Shown: piece by piece, positions 23,399 through 32,361 of the stretch
Layout of the letters: every line of letters begins with the position of its first letter
Position numbering within the stretch: the stretch's first letter is position 1
Assembly (NCBI RefSeq): GCF_002858765.1
Contig: NZ_PJRP01000017.1
Location: 1 to 33,005, forward strand
DNA length: 33,005 bases
Reading direction: 5' to 3'
Source: Cupriavidus pauculus
Lineage (GTDB): Bacteria > Pseudomonadota > Gammaproteobacteria > Burkholderiales > Burkholderiaceae
Made by a program: the position numbers and the translations under genes
Notes under the pieces: generated by a model
Told to the model about the DNA's origin: nothing
The model's database searches: none
Seen by the model: only the letters and a program-made list of their open reading frames with translations

Positions 23399-26300
23399 AT
23401 GTCACGCACCTCCGGAATCTCGCCACAGGCTGTCAGCCTGCCCAAGGGGGGCGGCGACGTCAGAGGCCTGGGTGGCACGTTTCTCCCTGACTGCAATCGC
23501 GGCACCGGCAGCTACGTGATTGACCTGCGCTTGCCACCGGGACCGGGGGGCATACGCCCGTCGCTGACGCTGGCCTACAGCTCGGCGGCCGGCAATGGCG
23601 CATTCGGGCTGGGCTGGGATGTGGCGGTGCCCACCCTCTATCGCGACGCGGAACGGCACTTTGTCCGCTATGACGATACCGACGGCTTCCGGCTCGCAGG
23701 CCAGGGCGAACTTGTTCTGATGGGCGACGGTAGCTTCCGGCCCAAGTATGACACGCTATTTGCACGCATCACGCGCGGGGAGCACTGGGAAGTCTTGCCG
23801 AAGGAGGGCGGGGTGCAGCGCTTCGGCCTGAATGCCGACGGACAGCTGGGTGACCCCGACGATCCCAACCGCGTATTGGCGTGGTTGCTGCAGGAAGTCG
23901 AGGACCGCAATGGCAACGCCATTCGCTTTCGATATCTGTCCGACGGCAACAACCGCTATCTGCGGGAAGCCGCGTGGGGGCCATATCGCCTGGCGTTTGT
24001 CTACGGACCCCGTCCCGACATTTTCAGCACGGCCCGCCATGGATTTACGCTGACGACGGCGCTGCGCTGCGTAGCCATCGAGCTTCACTGTGACAGGTTG
24101 CTCGGCCAAACGCTCATCCGCCGCTATACGCTGGACTACCTCCAGCCAGACGAGACACCGTTATCCCTGTTGCGGGAGGTGCGCCTGAGTGGCCACCGGG
24201 GCCAGGGTGCGGAGGCGAACGATGCCATGCCTCCGCTGACCTTTGGCTACAGCACATGGCAACCCGACGCCTTCCGATGCCGGCCGCTGGCCAACCCCGA
24301 CGGCGCGCCGCTGCCCAATCTGGGGGCCAGCACCACCGATCTCGTTGACTGCACCGGCGATGGGCTGCCAGACTTCGTGCAGATCGACGGGGAGCGGCAC
24401 GTTTACTGGGCCAATCGCGGCGACGGCACCATTGACGCCCCCAGGCAGATCCGAAGCCTGCCGGACGGTGCACACCTCGGCAATCCGGGGATAGGATTCG
24501 GCGACCTGGACGGGGAGGGCGCTGCCGGGCTGCTCATGTGTGAAGGCCCTTACGCCGGCTATTTCCCACGCACGGGTCCAGCAACATGGGGGCCGCTGCG
24601 GCGATTTCCCAGTGCGCCGGCTACGAGCCTTCGCGATCCTTCCACGCGCATGGTCGACCTGGACGCCGATGGCCGCATGGATCTGCTGCGGACCACCGAT
24701 AGCGCATTCCTGCTGTATCTGAACCGGGGCGCGAACGGGTGGGAAGCGCTGCCACCGATTCCCCGCGTGCACGATTTCGAGACCTTCCCCGACATCTCGC
24801 TGTCCGATTCCCGTGTGCAGTTGGCGGACATGACCGGAGACGGACTGCCAGACATCGTGTTGATTCGTCCGGGGGAAGTTTGCTATTGGCCGTATGAGGG
24901 GCTGGGCCGATGGGGCCGGCGTCGCGTGCTCGCAGGGGCACCGGCCTTCGCACGGCCCGGTGCGCCGCGTGCCGTCTTCCTCAGCGACGTGAACGGCGAC
25001 GGTGTGGCGGACCTGGTGGTGGTCGAAGCCGACGCCGTCACGATCTGGATCAACCGCTGCGGCGTCGGGTTCGCGCCGCCGGTACGGCTCACCAACACAC
25101 CCGCCATGGCGGGTGCCGACATACGCGTAGCCGACATGCTGGGTAACGGCACCGGGGGCGTCCTCTGGAGCTATGCAAGTGAAGTCAGGCCCCGCGCGCG
25201 CTGCTTCTTCCTGGATCTGGCCGGCGAGGCCAAACCATACCTCCTGACCGTGGTCGACAACGGCTTCGGCAAGCGCACCACTATCCGCTATGAAACGTCC
25301 AGTCGCTACGCCGGCCGCGACCGGCGCGAGGGCCGGCCGTGGACAACCAGTCTGCCGTTTCCTGTGCAGGTGGTGGCGGAGATCAGACAGGATGATGCGG
25401 CGTCGTTACTTTCCTTGCGGCAGACGCTGGCCTATCACGACGGCCTGTACGACGGGCGAGAGCGGCGCTTTGCGGGCTTCGCACGGGTAGACATGACGGA
25501 GTGGGGCGAGGCAAGCGCGCCGCCACTCCTGTCCGCCATGCGTTTTGCCGCGCAGCCCACCGCCGGGGTGGGCGACGACGACCGCGCGATGGCCGTCGCG
25601 CAATGGGGCCGGCTGCTCGAAACCGCGCAGGGTCCCCCGGACGGACGGCCTCTGCGGCGGGCGACCGGCACGTGGACTGCAACCCTGGCCGCGCATGGTG
25701 AGGACGGCACACCGGTGGTCACCGTTGCGCGCACCGCCTTGCGAACCGAACAATTCGATAGTGCAAGCGAGGGTACGGAGGCCGACGAGGCCGTGGTCGT
25801 CGAGCATGCATTCGGCTTTGACGACGCCGGCAACGTGACGTCGCAACGCCTCCAGGCACACGGGCCGGCGCCGCTTGTCGTCACCAGCAAGGTGGAATAC
25901 GCCCGCGCTGCCAACGGGCGACTCACGTCACTGCCTTCGCGTGTGGTCGAGCGCGACGCGAATGACATGATGCTGCGGGAGCGCCGGCTCTATTACGATG
26001 GCAATGCCTTCACCGGACTGCCGCTCGGGCAGGCGGGCGTGGGAAACCTGATGCGACAGAGCGTGCGCGTCATTGATGCCGAGGGGTTCGCCGCGCACTA
26101 CGGCGCCGAGGGCCTGGATGCGGCGACGCTGGGTTATCGCCCTGAGCCCGATGCCCCAGACTCGTGGTGGCGCGACGAGATTCGCTATGCCTACGATGCC
26201 TTGGGCAACATCGCGCAATCCCGCGATCCCCTCGGTAACGAAAGCACGATCGAGCGCGACGCCGAAAGCCTGTTTCCCGTGCGTGTTGTCAACGCGGCTG

Positions 26301-29300
26301 GCCATGCCACCACGCTCCACTGGGACGATGCGGCGCTACAGCCAGACATCGTCACCGATCCCAACGGGGCGGTGGTCCGATTCGGCTTCGACGCGCTCGG
26401 CAGGGTCACCCGACTGATGCTGCCTCGCGTAGTGGCTGGCCCTGGACCCGAACCCGAACCCGACCCAGAGGCGGATCCTGATGAAAGCGTGGCCTACCAC
26501 CTCGACGCCACGCCGCCCTACGTCGAACTCACCCAGAAGACGGACGATGGGCTGCCAGCTGCGGTGCGTCGCATGTATTACGACGGCAGTGGCCAGGTGT
26601 TGCAGACACGGATGCTGATCGGCGACGACGTTGACCCGGAATCGGTACTGGTTTCCGCAGCACGCACGGTCAACGCACGAGGCTGGCTTGGCACCCTCGG
26701 CGAGCCGGCCTTCAGCCAGGGACTGGACTATGCGCCGGCGCCACCGACTGTCGTCACGGCGCTGCACTACGATGCCCTGGGCCACACGCTCGGGGCAGAC
26801 CTGCCAGGTGGACGCACCACGCGCACCGTCTTCAAGCCGTTGAGCACGACCCTGTACGACGCCAACGACACCGATGCCTCGCCGGAGAACATCGCACGCG
26901 GCTTCTTTGACACCCCCACGACGCATGACCTCGACGGGCTCGGCCGGCTTGCGGCTGTCACGGAGCGGCACGACGGGGTTTCGACACGTCATGCCTTCCG
27001 CCACGACGAGACTGGACAGTTGCGCGAGATCAGTGGCCCGGATGGCGGTCTTCTGCTGAGCCGCCGTCTGGATCTTGCGGGGCAGTTGCTGGATCTCAAC
27101 CATCGCGATGGCGGGCGCCGCCTGTTCTTCCACGATGCCGCTGGCCGACTCGTACGCACCGTCGATGCAGCCGGGCAGCGCATTACCCATGCCTGGGATG
27201 CGCTCGGCCGGCTGATGGAGACGAGCGTGGACGGCAACGTCTTCCAGCGATTCGTGTACGACCAGGCTGGCACGCCGTATGCCATTGGCCGCATGACGGA
27301 GGCGGCTGACGAGTCGGGAGCCTGGCGTTTTGCTTACGACGCGCGGGGACGGATGACGCACCGGACGCTGACCGCGAACGGTCGGAGCTGGACGCTGGCG
27401 CAGCAGCACCTGGCCAACGGCCAGGTGTCAAGCACAACGTACCCCGACGGCGCGACGCTGGCGTTCCGCTATGACCGGGCCGGGCGCCTGACAAGCGTGC
27501 CTGGAGTGCTGGATGCCATCGCCTATGACGCCCTGGGTCGCCGCACACTGATGCAGTATGCCAATGGCGTACAGACGCGGATCGAATACGATCCCGAGAG
27601 CCGCTTCCTCGCGCGCTTGCGCGTGGTGGACGCCAATGCGGCAGTCTTGCAAGACACCACCTACACCCGGGACAACGTCGGCAACGTGCTGGCCCAAGCG
27701 GACGGCCGCCCAGCGGGGCCGGGGGCACCCCATCCGCGTCGCTTCACGCTGGATGGGCGGTACCGGCTCGTCGCGGTCGACGGCGGCGGCTCCGCGGCTG
27801 TGCCCGCATACACCCGGCTTTACGCCTACGACGCTGCCAACAACGTGACGCGCTTTCCGACGCATGGCGCGGCACCCGTGGTCTGCGACCCGCCTGACAG
27901 TAACCGCATCGCCGGCATTCTTGACGGCGGCAACCTGGTCCGCCTCTACGAACACGATGCCAACGGCAATGTGACACGGCTACCTGGCAGGAAACTGGAC
28001 TTTGATGGATTGGGCCGAATGACGTCGGCGCGCCGCGATGACGGCGCTTCTGTGACGTACCGGTACAGCGCCAGCGGTGAGAGGACGTGGCGCGAAACGA
28101 GCATTGCCGGCACGGTACGGCGGACCCTGTTCCTGGGCGGCTACGAGGAGGACGATGATGGCACGGTCCGGCGCTACTTGTCAGCCGCCGGGATGCCGGT
28201 CGCGGTCGATCGTGGCGGTGCACGTACGTGGCTGCATGCCAACGAGCTCGGCCATATCACGCTCCTGACCGACGCTGCCGGTGTACTGTCAGGCAGTCGC
28301 CATCTTCAACCCTTTGGTGAGGAGGCCGGGCAGGGCGCTGCCGGCGCGACCGTGCCCTACGCTTTCGGTGCCCAGATGCTCGACAACGTGTTGGATGACG
28401 TAAGCGGCCTGTACCACTTCGGAGCACGCTACTACGCGCCCGAGATCGGCCGCTTCGTGAGTCCCGACCCGCTGTACATGCTCTCCCCCGAGCTAGCACT
28501 CTACACGCCAGGGCTCCTGAATCCGTATGCGTATGGGCTCAACAACCCTATGGTCTATGCGGACCCCTCAGGGCTTTCACCGGTCGGAGCGGCGCTGGGC
28601 GGTCTGGTGGGCGGTGCGCTGGGTGCGCTGGTCTTCGTTGTGAGCGGTGGGAATCCGATTGCCGCCGGACTCGTGGGCGGCTTTGCAGGCGGTGCCGTAG
28701 CGGGTGCGATCGATGGTGGAGTGAAGGGCGCCGTGGTGGGCGGTCTGCTAGGCGCGTTGACCGGCGCCGTTGGCGGTGCGGCGTTATGGGGATTGTCTGC
28801 GGTTGGCGGCTGGATATTTGGGCATGTCGGGCGCTTTGCCGTGAATGTCATCATGTCGACGCTCGGATCAGCCATGACGGTCGCCACCGGTGCTTTTCAG
28901 GTGCTGCAGAACGGAAATTGGGACATCCTGGCTGGGGCGGGAGGGGCATTGGTGGGGACGATCATCGGAAATGCAATCGGCAATGCTCTCATGAAAATGA
29001 GCAACAATTGGGTTGACCCGAACCACTCGCCACGTGTGAAGCAGAACCAGGCAGAAGTGCAGGCGGCGGTCAACAATCAGGCCAACTTCGACAAAGTAAA
29101 CTACGTAAGCAGCTTCGATCGAAACACCACCAATTTGGGCTCTCACACCACAGGTGTCATCACCATGGAGCACGAGACCATCGGCAACTCGTGGTTGGAG
29201 TATCGAAGCACCCAGGCGCATGAGCTGTACCACGAATATCAGGAACAGACCTTCAGCGAGCCGGGTTTCGCAGACTTCCATGCAGCGTATGGCGCGGAGA

Positions 29301-29500
29301 AGTCGTACGCCAGCAACCGGTTTGAGAACGCGGCATTCGATTTCGAGATGCGTTTCATGCGTTATGCACCGTATCCGTTTGCTACCTATACCTACGCGTT
29401 TGGCCCGAGTTCCGTGGTGCTGTCGCAGCCGCCCGGATGGGACAACCGAAAGAGAGGCGGCGATGGATGGAAGGACCTATTCGGACGCTTAGGTTTATAG
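23399..29500 (+). CDS. TcB-TcC fusion (SpvB/Rhs) with C-terminal HELYH zincin toxin domain
   Basis: A single 2033-residue chain combines the cocoon subunits of a Tc toxin. Residues about 10-310 are the SpvB domain (GTGSYVIDLRLPPGPGGIRPSLTLAYSS, FGLGWDVAVPTLYR). Residues 310-700 hold FG-GAP-type DxDGxxD loops (CTGDGLPDFV, DMTGDGLPDIV, DVNGDGVADLV). Residues about 900-1640 are YD/Rhs repeats, and the Rhs core closes with FGARYYAPEIGRFVSPDP and DPSGL (Asp1722). The variable tail (about 1727-2033) begins with a glycine-zipper hydrophobic stretch, then a zinc-protease motif HELYH (His1941, Glu1942, His1945) with Glu1976 or Glu1983 as candidate third ligand. The toxin tail would be cleaved off and injected through the TcA pore. 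No Shine-Dalgarno is evident, so translation may be coupled to the upstream gene. Confidence 0.9.
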   Translation: MSRTSGISPQAVSLPKGGGDVRGLGGTFLPDCNRGTGSYVIDLRLPPGPGGIRPSLTLAYSSAAGNGAFGLGWDVAVPTLYRDAERHFVRYDDTDGFRLAGQGELVLMGDGSFRPKYDTLFARITRGEHWEVLPKEGGVQRFGLNADGQLGDPDDPNRVLAWLLQEVEDRNGNAIRFRYLSDGNNRYLREAAWGPYRLAFVYGPRPDIFSTARHGFTLTTALRCVAIELHCDRLLGQTLIRRYTLDYLQPDETPLSLLREVRLSGHRGQGAEANDAMPPLTFGYSTWQPDAFRCRPLANPDGAPLPNLGASTTDLVDCTGDGLPDFVQIDGERHVYWANRGDGTIDAPRQIRSLPDGAHLGNPGIGFGDLDGEGAAGLLMCEGPYAGYFPRTGPATWGPLRRFPSAPATSLRDPSTRMVDLDADGRMDLLRTTDSAFLLYLNRGANGWEALPPIPRVHDFETFPDISLSDSRVQLADMTGDGLPDIVLIRPGEVCYWPYEGLGRWGRRRVLAGAPAFARPGAPRAVFLSDVNGDGVADLVVVEADAVTIWINRCGVGFAPPVRLTNTPAMAGADIRVADMLGNGTGGVLWSYASEVRPRARCFFLDLAGEAKPYLLTVVDNGFGKRTTIRYETSSRYAGRDRREGRPWTTSLPFPVQVVAEIRQDDAASLLSLRQTLAYHDGLYDGRERRFAGFARVDMTEWGEASAPPLLSAMRFAAQPTAGVGDDDRAMAVAQWGRLLETAQGPPDGRPLRRATGTWTATLAAHGEDGTPVVTVARTALRTEQFDSASEGTEADEAVVVEHAFGFDDAGNVTSQRLQAHGPAPLVVTSKVEYARAANGRLTSLPSRVVERDANDMMLRERRLYYDGNAFTGLPLGQAGVGNLMRQSVRVIDAEGFAAHYGAEGLDAATLGYRPEPDAPDSWWRDEIRYAYDALGNIAQSRDPLGNESTIERDAESLFPVRVVNAAGHATTLHWDDAALQPDIVTDPNGAVVRFGFDALGRVTRLMLPRVVAGPGPEPEPDPEADPDESVAYHLDATPPYVELTQKTDDGLPAAVRRMYYDGSGQVLQTRMLIGDDVDPESVLVSAARTVNARGWLGTLGEPAFSQGLDYAPAPPTVVTALHYDALGHTLGADLPGGRTTRTVFKPLSTTLYDANDTDASPENIARGFFDTPTTHDLDGLGRLAAVTERHDGVSTRHAFRHDETGQLREISGPDGGLLLSRRLDLAGQLLDLNHRDGGRRLFFHDAAGRLVRTVDAAGQRITHAWDALGRLMETSVDGNVFQRFVYDQAGTPYAIGRMTEAADESGAWRFAYDARGRMTHRTLTANGRSWTLAQQHLANGQVSSTTYPDGATLAFRYDRAGRLTSVPGVLDAIAYDALGRRTLMQYANGVQTRIEYDPESRFLARLRVVDANAAVLQDTTYTRDNVGNVLAQADGRPAGPGAPHPRRFTLDGRYRLVAVDGGGSAAVPAYTRLYAYDAANNVTRFPTHGAAPVVCDPPDSNRIAGILDGGNLVRLYEHDANGNVTRLPGRKLDFDGLGRMTSARRDDGASVTYRYSASGERTWRETSIAGTVRRTLFLGGYEEDDDGTVRRYLSAAGMPVAVDRGGARTWLHANELGHITLLTDAAGVLSGSRHLQPFGEEAGQGAAGATVPYAFGAQMLDNVLDDVSGLYHFGARYYAPEIGRFVSPDPLYMLSPELALYTPGLLNPYAYGLNNPMVYADPSGLSPVGAALGGLVGGALGALVFVVSGGNPIAAGLVGGFAGGAVAGAIDGGVKGAVVGGLLGALTGAVGGAALWGLSAVGGWIFGHVGRFAVNVIMSTLGSAMTVATGAFQVLQNGNWDILAGAGGALVGTIIGNAIGNALMKMSNNWVDPNHSPRVKQNQAEVQAAVNNQANFDKVNYVSSFDRNTTNLGSHTTGVITMEHETIGNSWLEYRSTQAHELYHEYQEQTFSEPGFADFHAAYGAEKSYASNRFENAAFDFEMRFMRYAPYPFATYTYAFGPSSVVLSQPPGWDNRKRGGDGWKDLFGRLGL

Positions 29501-29857
29501 CGACTGTTCCAGCACTCACGATTTCAAGAGCGCCGGCCGAGAGCGTCCAAAGGCGACGCTGGTGCACGACGGCCGACGCTGGCTGGCAAAGATGCAGGAT
29601 CGCGGCGATCCGCAGCCCGCCTGATAAATGCATCATAGCCACCTCGCGTGCGGCAGCCGAGGAGGCCTTAAGAAATCTGAGGCTTCATTCTGGCTTCCCC
29701 ATCAGCGCATAATGACGGAGCATCCCCGCCGGTTTCTGACAAGCCCGCGTCGCAACGCCACTCACAAAGTACGGAGATTTCGACGGGGGCGCCCCGTGAG
29801 GTAGGATTCCAACGGACCGATTGGCAGCAATCGAGGCGATCGACGCTGAGGTGGCGG
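29501..29857. other. Gene-free region after the Tc toxin gene
   Basis: No credible gene follows the toxin stop. Overlapping short frames on both strands lack family resemblance or ribosome-binding sites. In particular there is no small immunity gene directly downstream, unlike antibacterial Rhs loci. No intrinsic terminator with a U-tract was seen either. Confidence 0.45.
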
Positions 29858-30076
29858 ATGTCCGCTCCTGGGCCGGTCTCTGTCGTCTCAGTTCGGCGTG
29901 GCGTTCGGAAACTTTCGGAGCCGGTTGAAGGCTGTACGCAGCTTTACAAGCGAGTCGGGAAGTTTGGGCACGGCGATATGCTAAAGGCACTTGCTCGCTA
30001 CGGCACGGTATGGAATCAGGACGAAGGCAACGACAGCAGTGACAGCAGTGACGGCAGCGATGACAGCATAGACTGA
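29858..30076 (+). CDS. Possible small protein with acidic Ser/Asp tail
   Basis: This is a 72-codon frame. The central part (TQLYKRVGKFGHGDMLKALARYGTVW) looks like a short helical unit. The end is a low-complexity Asp/Ser run encoded by near-repeats of GACAGCAGT at about 30030-30070. There is no clear Shine-Dalgarno before ATG 29858, and the frame is open a little upstream. It matches nothing I recognise. It may be a real small protein or the tail of a degraded gene. Confidence 0.3.
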   Translation: MSAPGPVSVVSVRRGVRKLSEPVEGCTQLYKRVGKFGHGDMLKALARYGTVWNQDEGNDSSDSSDGSDDSID

Positions 30077-30248
30077 GCGGGTGGACGCAATCCGCTGGAT
30101 CCAGACGCAGATGGACGACTACAATCCCCAGCCTTGCATCACATAAACGCCAATGGGCAAGTTCGAACGACACGCAAGAGACGGGTCTTACTGTCCACGG
30201 GATTAGGAGGCGTCTGCACGTGCAGTAGCTTCAAAGAAGGAGAATGAA

Positions 30249-31430
30249 TTGGCCCCAGAGCAAGCGGTTGAACCCGGTGTCGCGAGCAATGCGACGGATG
30301 GACCTGGTCAGATGGAGCTTCCCATCGCTGAGGGGGTGCACGATGAGGATCCCGTCACTCCTGAAACCAGCGATGCATGCGTCGGTAGTGGCGGTAGTGG
30401 CAGCGTTGACTCTCAGTCCCAACGCTTGGACTTCTGGTCGACAAGCCGGGATAGCAGCCCGACGGCGACCGTGTCATATCGGCGCCGGCGGCGTTACACG
30501 GCCCCGGACGCCTCAACGGAAGACGTGGCACCAGAAGAATCGATGGAAACTACCAACTCGGAAACGTTGACTGAATCCGACGCGCAGAAAGCGCCCATTG
30601 AAGCCATACCCTCGGAAGCGACTGAAGCCGTGGTCGAAACTCCGGTTGAAGTCCTGGCCACGACCGAACCGACGGAAATTTCCGTCCGGGACGAATTTGT
30701 CGAGTCGGCCGCCGCGGTTGCGCCGAGCAACGCCCCTGCTCCGGAAGGCGCGCCTGAAGAGACGCGGGCCCCGAAGCCCGGCCGGAAGCCGAAAACCCTA
30801 GCCGACGTTGCTGCTCCGGAAGCCACGACTCAAGACAGCCCAACCCCGAAACGTGGTCGGAAGCCGAAAGCCCTCATCGAAACTGCCACTCCGGAAGCTT
30901 CGCTGGAAGAGAGGCGGACCCCGAAGCGCGGTCGGAACCCGAAAATCCTGGTTGAAGCTGCTGGTGCGGAAGCCACGACGCAAGAAACCCGAACCCGGAA
31001 GCGCGGGCCGAAGCAGATAACACTGCTTGGGGTGGAGGCCGCCCCGGAAGCTCGGGCCCAGAAAACGCAAACTGGTAAGTCGAGACAGAAGGAAAAAGCG
31101 CCTTTTGCGACCCAAAGCCCGACCAAATCCGCACTGCTCGCTCAACTAGCATCTGTCAATGCGCAACTTGAGCGGTTGCGTGTCACGGAAGTACCAAAGG
31201 TCGTGGAGGAGATTCAGCAGTTAATGCAGGAGTACGAGCTCAGCATTGAGGACATTGCGGGCAAGCCCAGTGTTGGGCCCGCTGCCCGCGCTGCTCCAAC
31301 CAAGACGAAGGCCGCGGCGCCTCCGAAGTATCGCAACCCCAAGACGGGCCAGACTTGGTCGGGGCGTGGTAGGGCTCCCGCGTGGATTGGCAAGAAGCCC
31401 GAGCGTTTCCTAATCGATCGCTTGTCCTGA
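30249..31430 (+). CDS. H-NS-family nucleoid protein with AT-hook-like repeats
   Basis: This encodes 393 residues from a TTG start at 30249. AAGGAG (30237-30242) sits 6 nt before it, whereas the ATG at 30244 is too close to that site and in the wrong frame. Residues 1-170 are acidic and disordered (Glu/Thr/Ala-rich). Residues about 175-275 carry four 25- to 26-residue repeats with AT-hook cores (PGRKPK, RGRKPK, RGRNPK, RGPKQ). Residues about 285-340 form a helix (SALLAQLASVNAQLERLR) typical of H-NS oligomerisation. The C-terminus has the H-NS DNA-binding motif KYRNPKTGQTWSGRGRAPAW. H-NS proteins bind AT-rich DNA and silence acquired genes. Typical members have 100-135 residues, so the N-terminal extension is unusual. 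It may silence the adjacent toxin island. Confidence 0.9.
   Translation: MAPEQAVEPGVASNATDGPGQMELPIAEGVHDEDPVTPETSDACVGSGGSGSVDSQSQRLDFWSTSRDSSPTATVSYRRRRRYTAPDASTEDVAPEESMETTNSETLTESDAQKAPIEAIPSEATEAVVETPVEVLATTEPTEISVRDEFVESAAAVAPSNAPAPEGAPEETRAPKPGRKPKTLADVAAPEATTQDSPTPKRGRKPKALIETATPEASLEERRTPKRGRNPKILVEAAGAEATTQETRTRKRGPKQITLLGVEAAPEARAQKTQTGKSRQKEKAPFATQSPTKSALLAQLASVNAQLERLRVTEVPKVVEEIQQLMQEYELSIEDIAGKPSVGPAARAAPTKTKAAAPPKYRNPKTGQTWSGRGRAPAWIGKKPERFLIDRLS
30771..31073 (+). repeat. Four tandem 75- to 78-bp coding repeats (AT-hook units)
   Basis: Units start at 30771, 30846, 30921 and 30996. Each encodes PK-x-GR-x-PK followed by a linker of the form ETATPEASLEERRT. The last unit is one codon longer and its hook core has diverged to RGPKQ. 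The repeats explain the basic, AT-hook-like middle of the H-NS-family protein. Confidence 0.8.
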
Positions 31431-31619
31431 AATCGCCGTTGTGGCGGCACAGTAACCGCTCGAGCGCAGCGAGCTAACGGCTCGTCGACGATTGGAAGGA
31501 TCAATGTGGCGGACGCCGGCGAGCCAAATCGCGACCTGGGTCTGCCACCGCGTGGGTGACTGAAATCCATGAGCTGGTCGCGCTGCCGAGTGCACCGGCA
31601 GTGGCACGCACTCACCCGA

Positions 31620-32144
31620 TCAGCGCGAAGCGCCCTCCGGCACTTCGCCCGTCAGCGTCAGCACAATCACATCACTCGCCACCGGCAGCGGCACAGGCGT
31701 GGGCACGTTCTGGCGCAATGTGAGCGTGAGCCGGTGCGGCAGGAGCCCGGCGCGCACCACCCGCTCGCAGCCAGGCGAGACCTCCTCGATATGCCCGGTC
31801 GAATTCTCGATGACGATCCGCACCAGCGTGCCGTCTGCTGTCTCGGCAATCTTGGTAACGCGCAACGACCGGCGGTCCCGTTGGACTTCCTCCAGAAACT
31901 GAATCTGGGCGGGCCCTGCCCGGCCGCACCGCCGGATCCCGACCTTGGAGACGCTCAGATCCTGCGGCATGTCGAGCGTGACGTCCGACGCTTCCAACGG
32001 GAAGCGCAGGGGCGCGCCTACCAGCACGGGCTGGCTGTTGACGGTCCAATCGACGACCAACGTCGCGGCGGCGCACACCGAAGCCGACAGCGACACCGAT
32101 ACCACGAGTGTCGCCATTGTGGCGACACGGAACATGTACTTCAT
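31620..32144 (-). CDS. Exported hypothetical protein
   Basis: This encodes 174 residues from ATG 32144; the longer open frame upstream adds unlikely sequence before an obvious signal peptide (MKYMFRVATMATLVVSVSLSASVCAAA). The mature part is beta-rich: LVVDWTVNSQPVLVGAPLRFPLE, VTLDMPQDLSVSKVGIRRCG, and HRLTLTLRQNVPTPVPLP. It has two cysteines (in RRCG and SPGCE) that could form a disulfide. It is probably a soluble periplasmic or surface-associated beta-sandwich protein. I do not recognise the family. It converges with the H-NS-family gene, with 189 nt between them and no strong terminator. Confidence 0.65.
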   Translation of the reverse strand: MKYMFRVATMATLVVSVSLSASVCAAATLVVDWTVNSQPVLVGAPLRFPLEASDVTLDMPQDLSVSKVGIRRCGRAGPAQIQFLEEVQRDRRSLRVTKIAETADGTLVRIVIENSTGHIEEVSPGCERVVRAGLLPHRLTLTLRQNVPTPVPLPVASDVIVLTLTGEVPEGASR

Positions 32145-32361
32145 AGCGGGTGTATTGCTTTTACTTGCGCCCCGAAACCCCGGGGCAGGCTCGGGCGAGA
32201 TCCCCGCACGGGATCGTGTGCCTGACCCAGACTCGCTGAGAGCGTAGCAAGCGAAAGTCGGCGCGCCAAGCGATGGGACAGCTATAAGGGCACACGCTGC
32301 AAAAGTGGCCCTAGCTCGAAACATGATTCTAAACTACGCACCGTATTTAATATAAACGATA

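Noticed and set aside
22554..23426. 290-codon minus-strand frame opposite the end of the TcA-related gene
   Set aside because: It is an antisense shadow without motifs; the plus strand encodes the concanavalin-like domain there.
30244..30570. ATG-started 108-codon frame overlapping the H-NS gene start
   Set aside because: The ATG lies only 1 nt from the Shine-Dalgarno, the product has no domain, and the overlapping frame carries the full H-NS signature.
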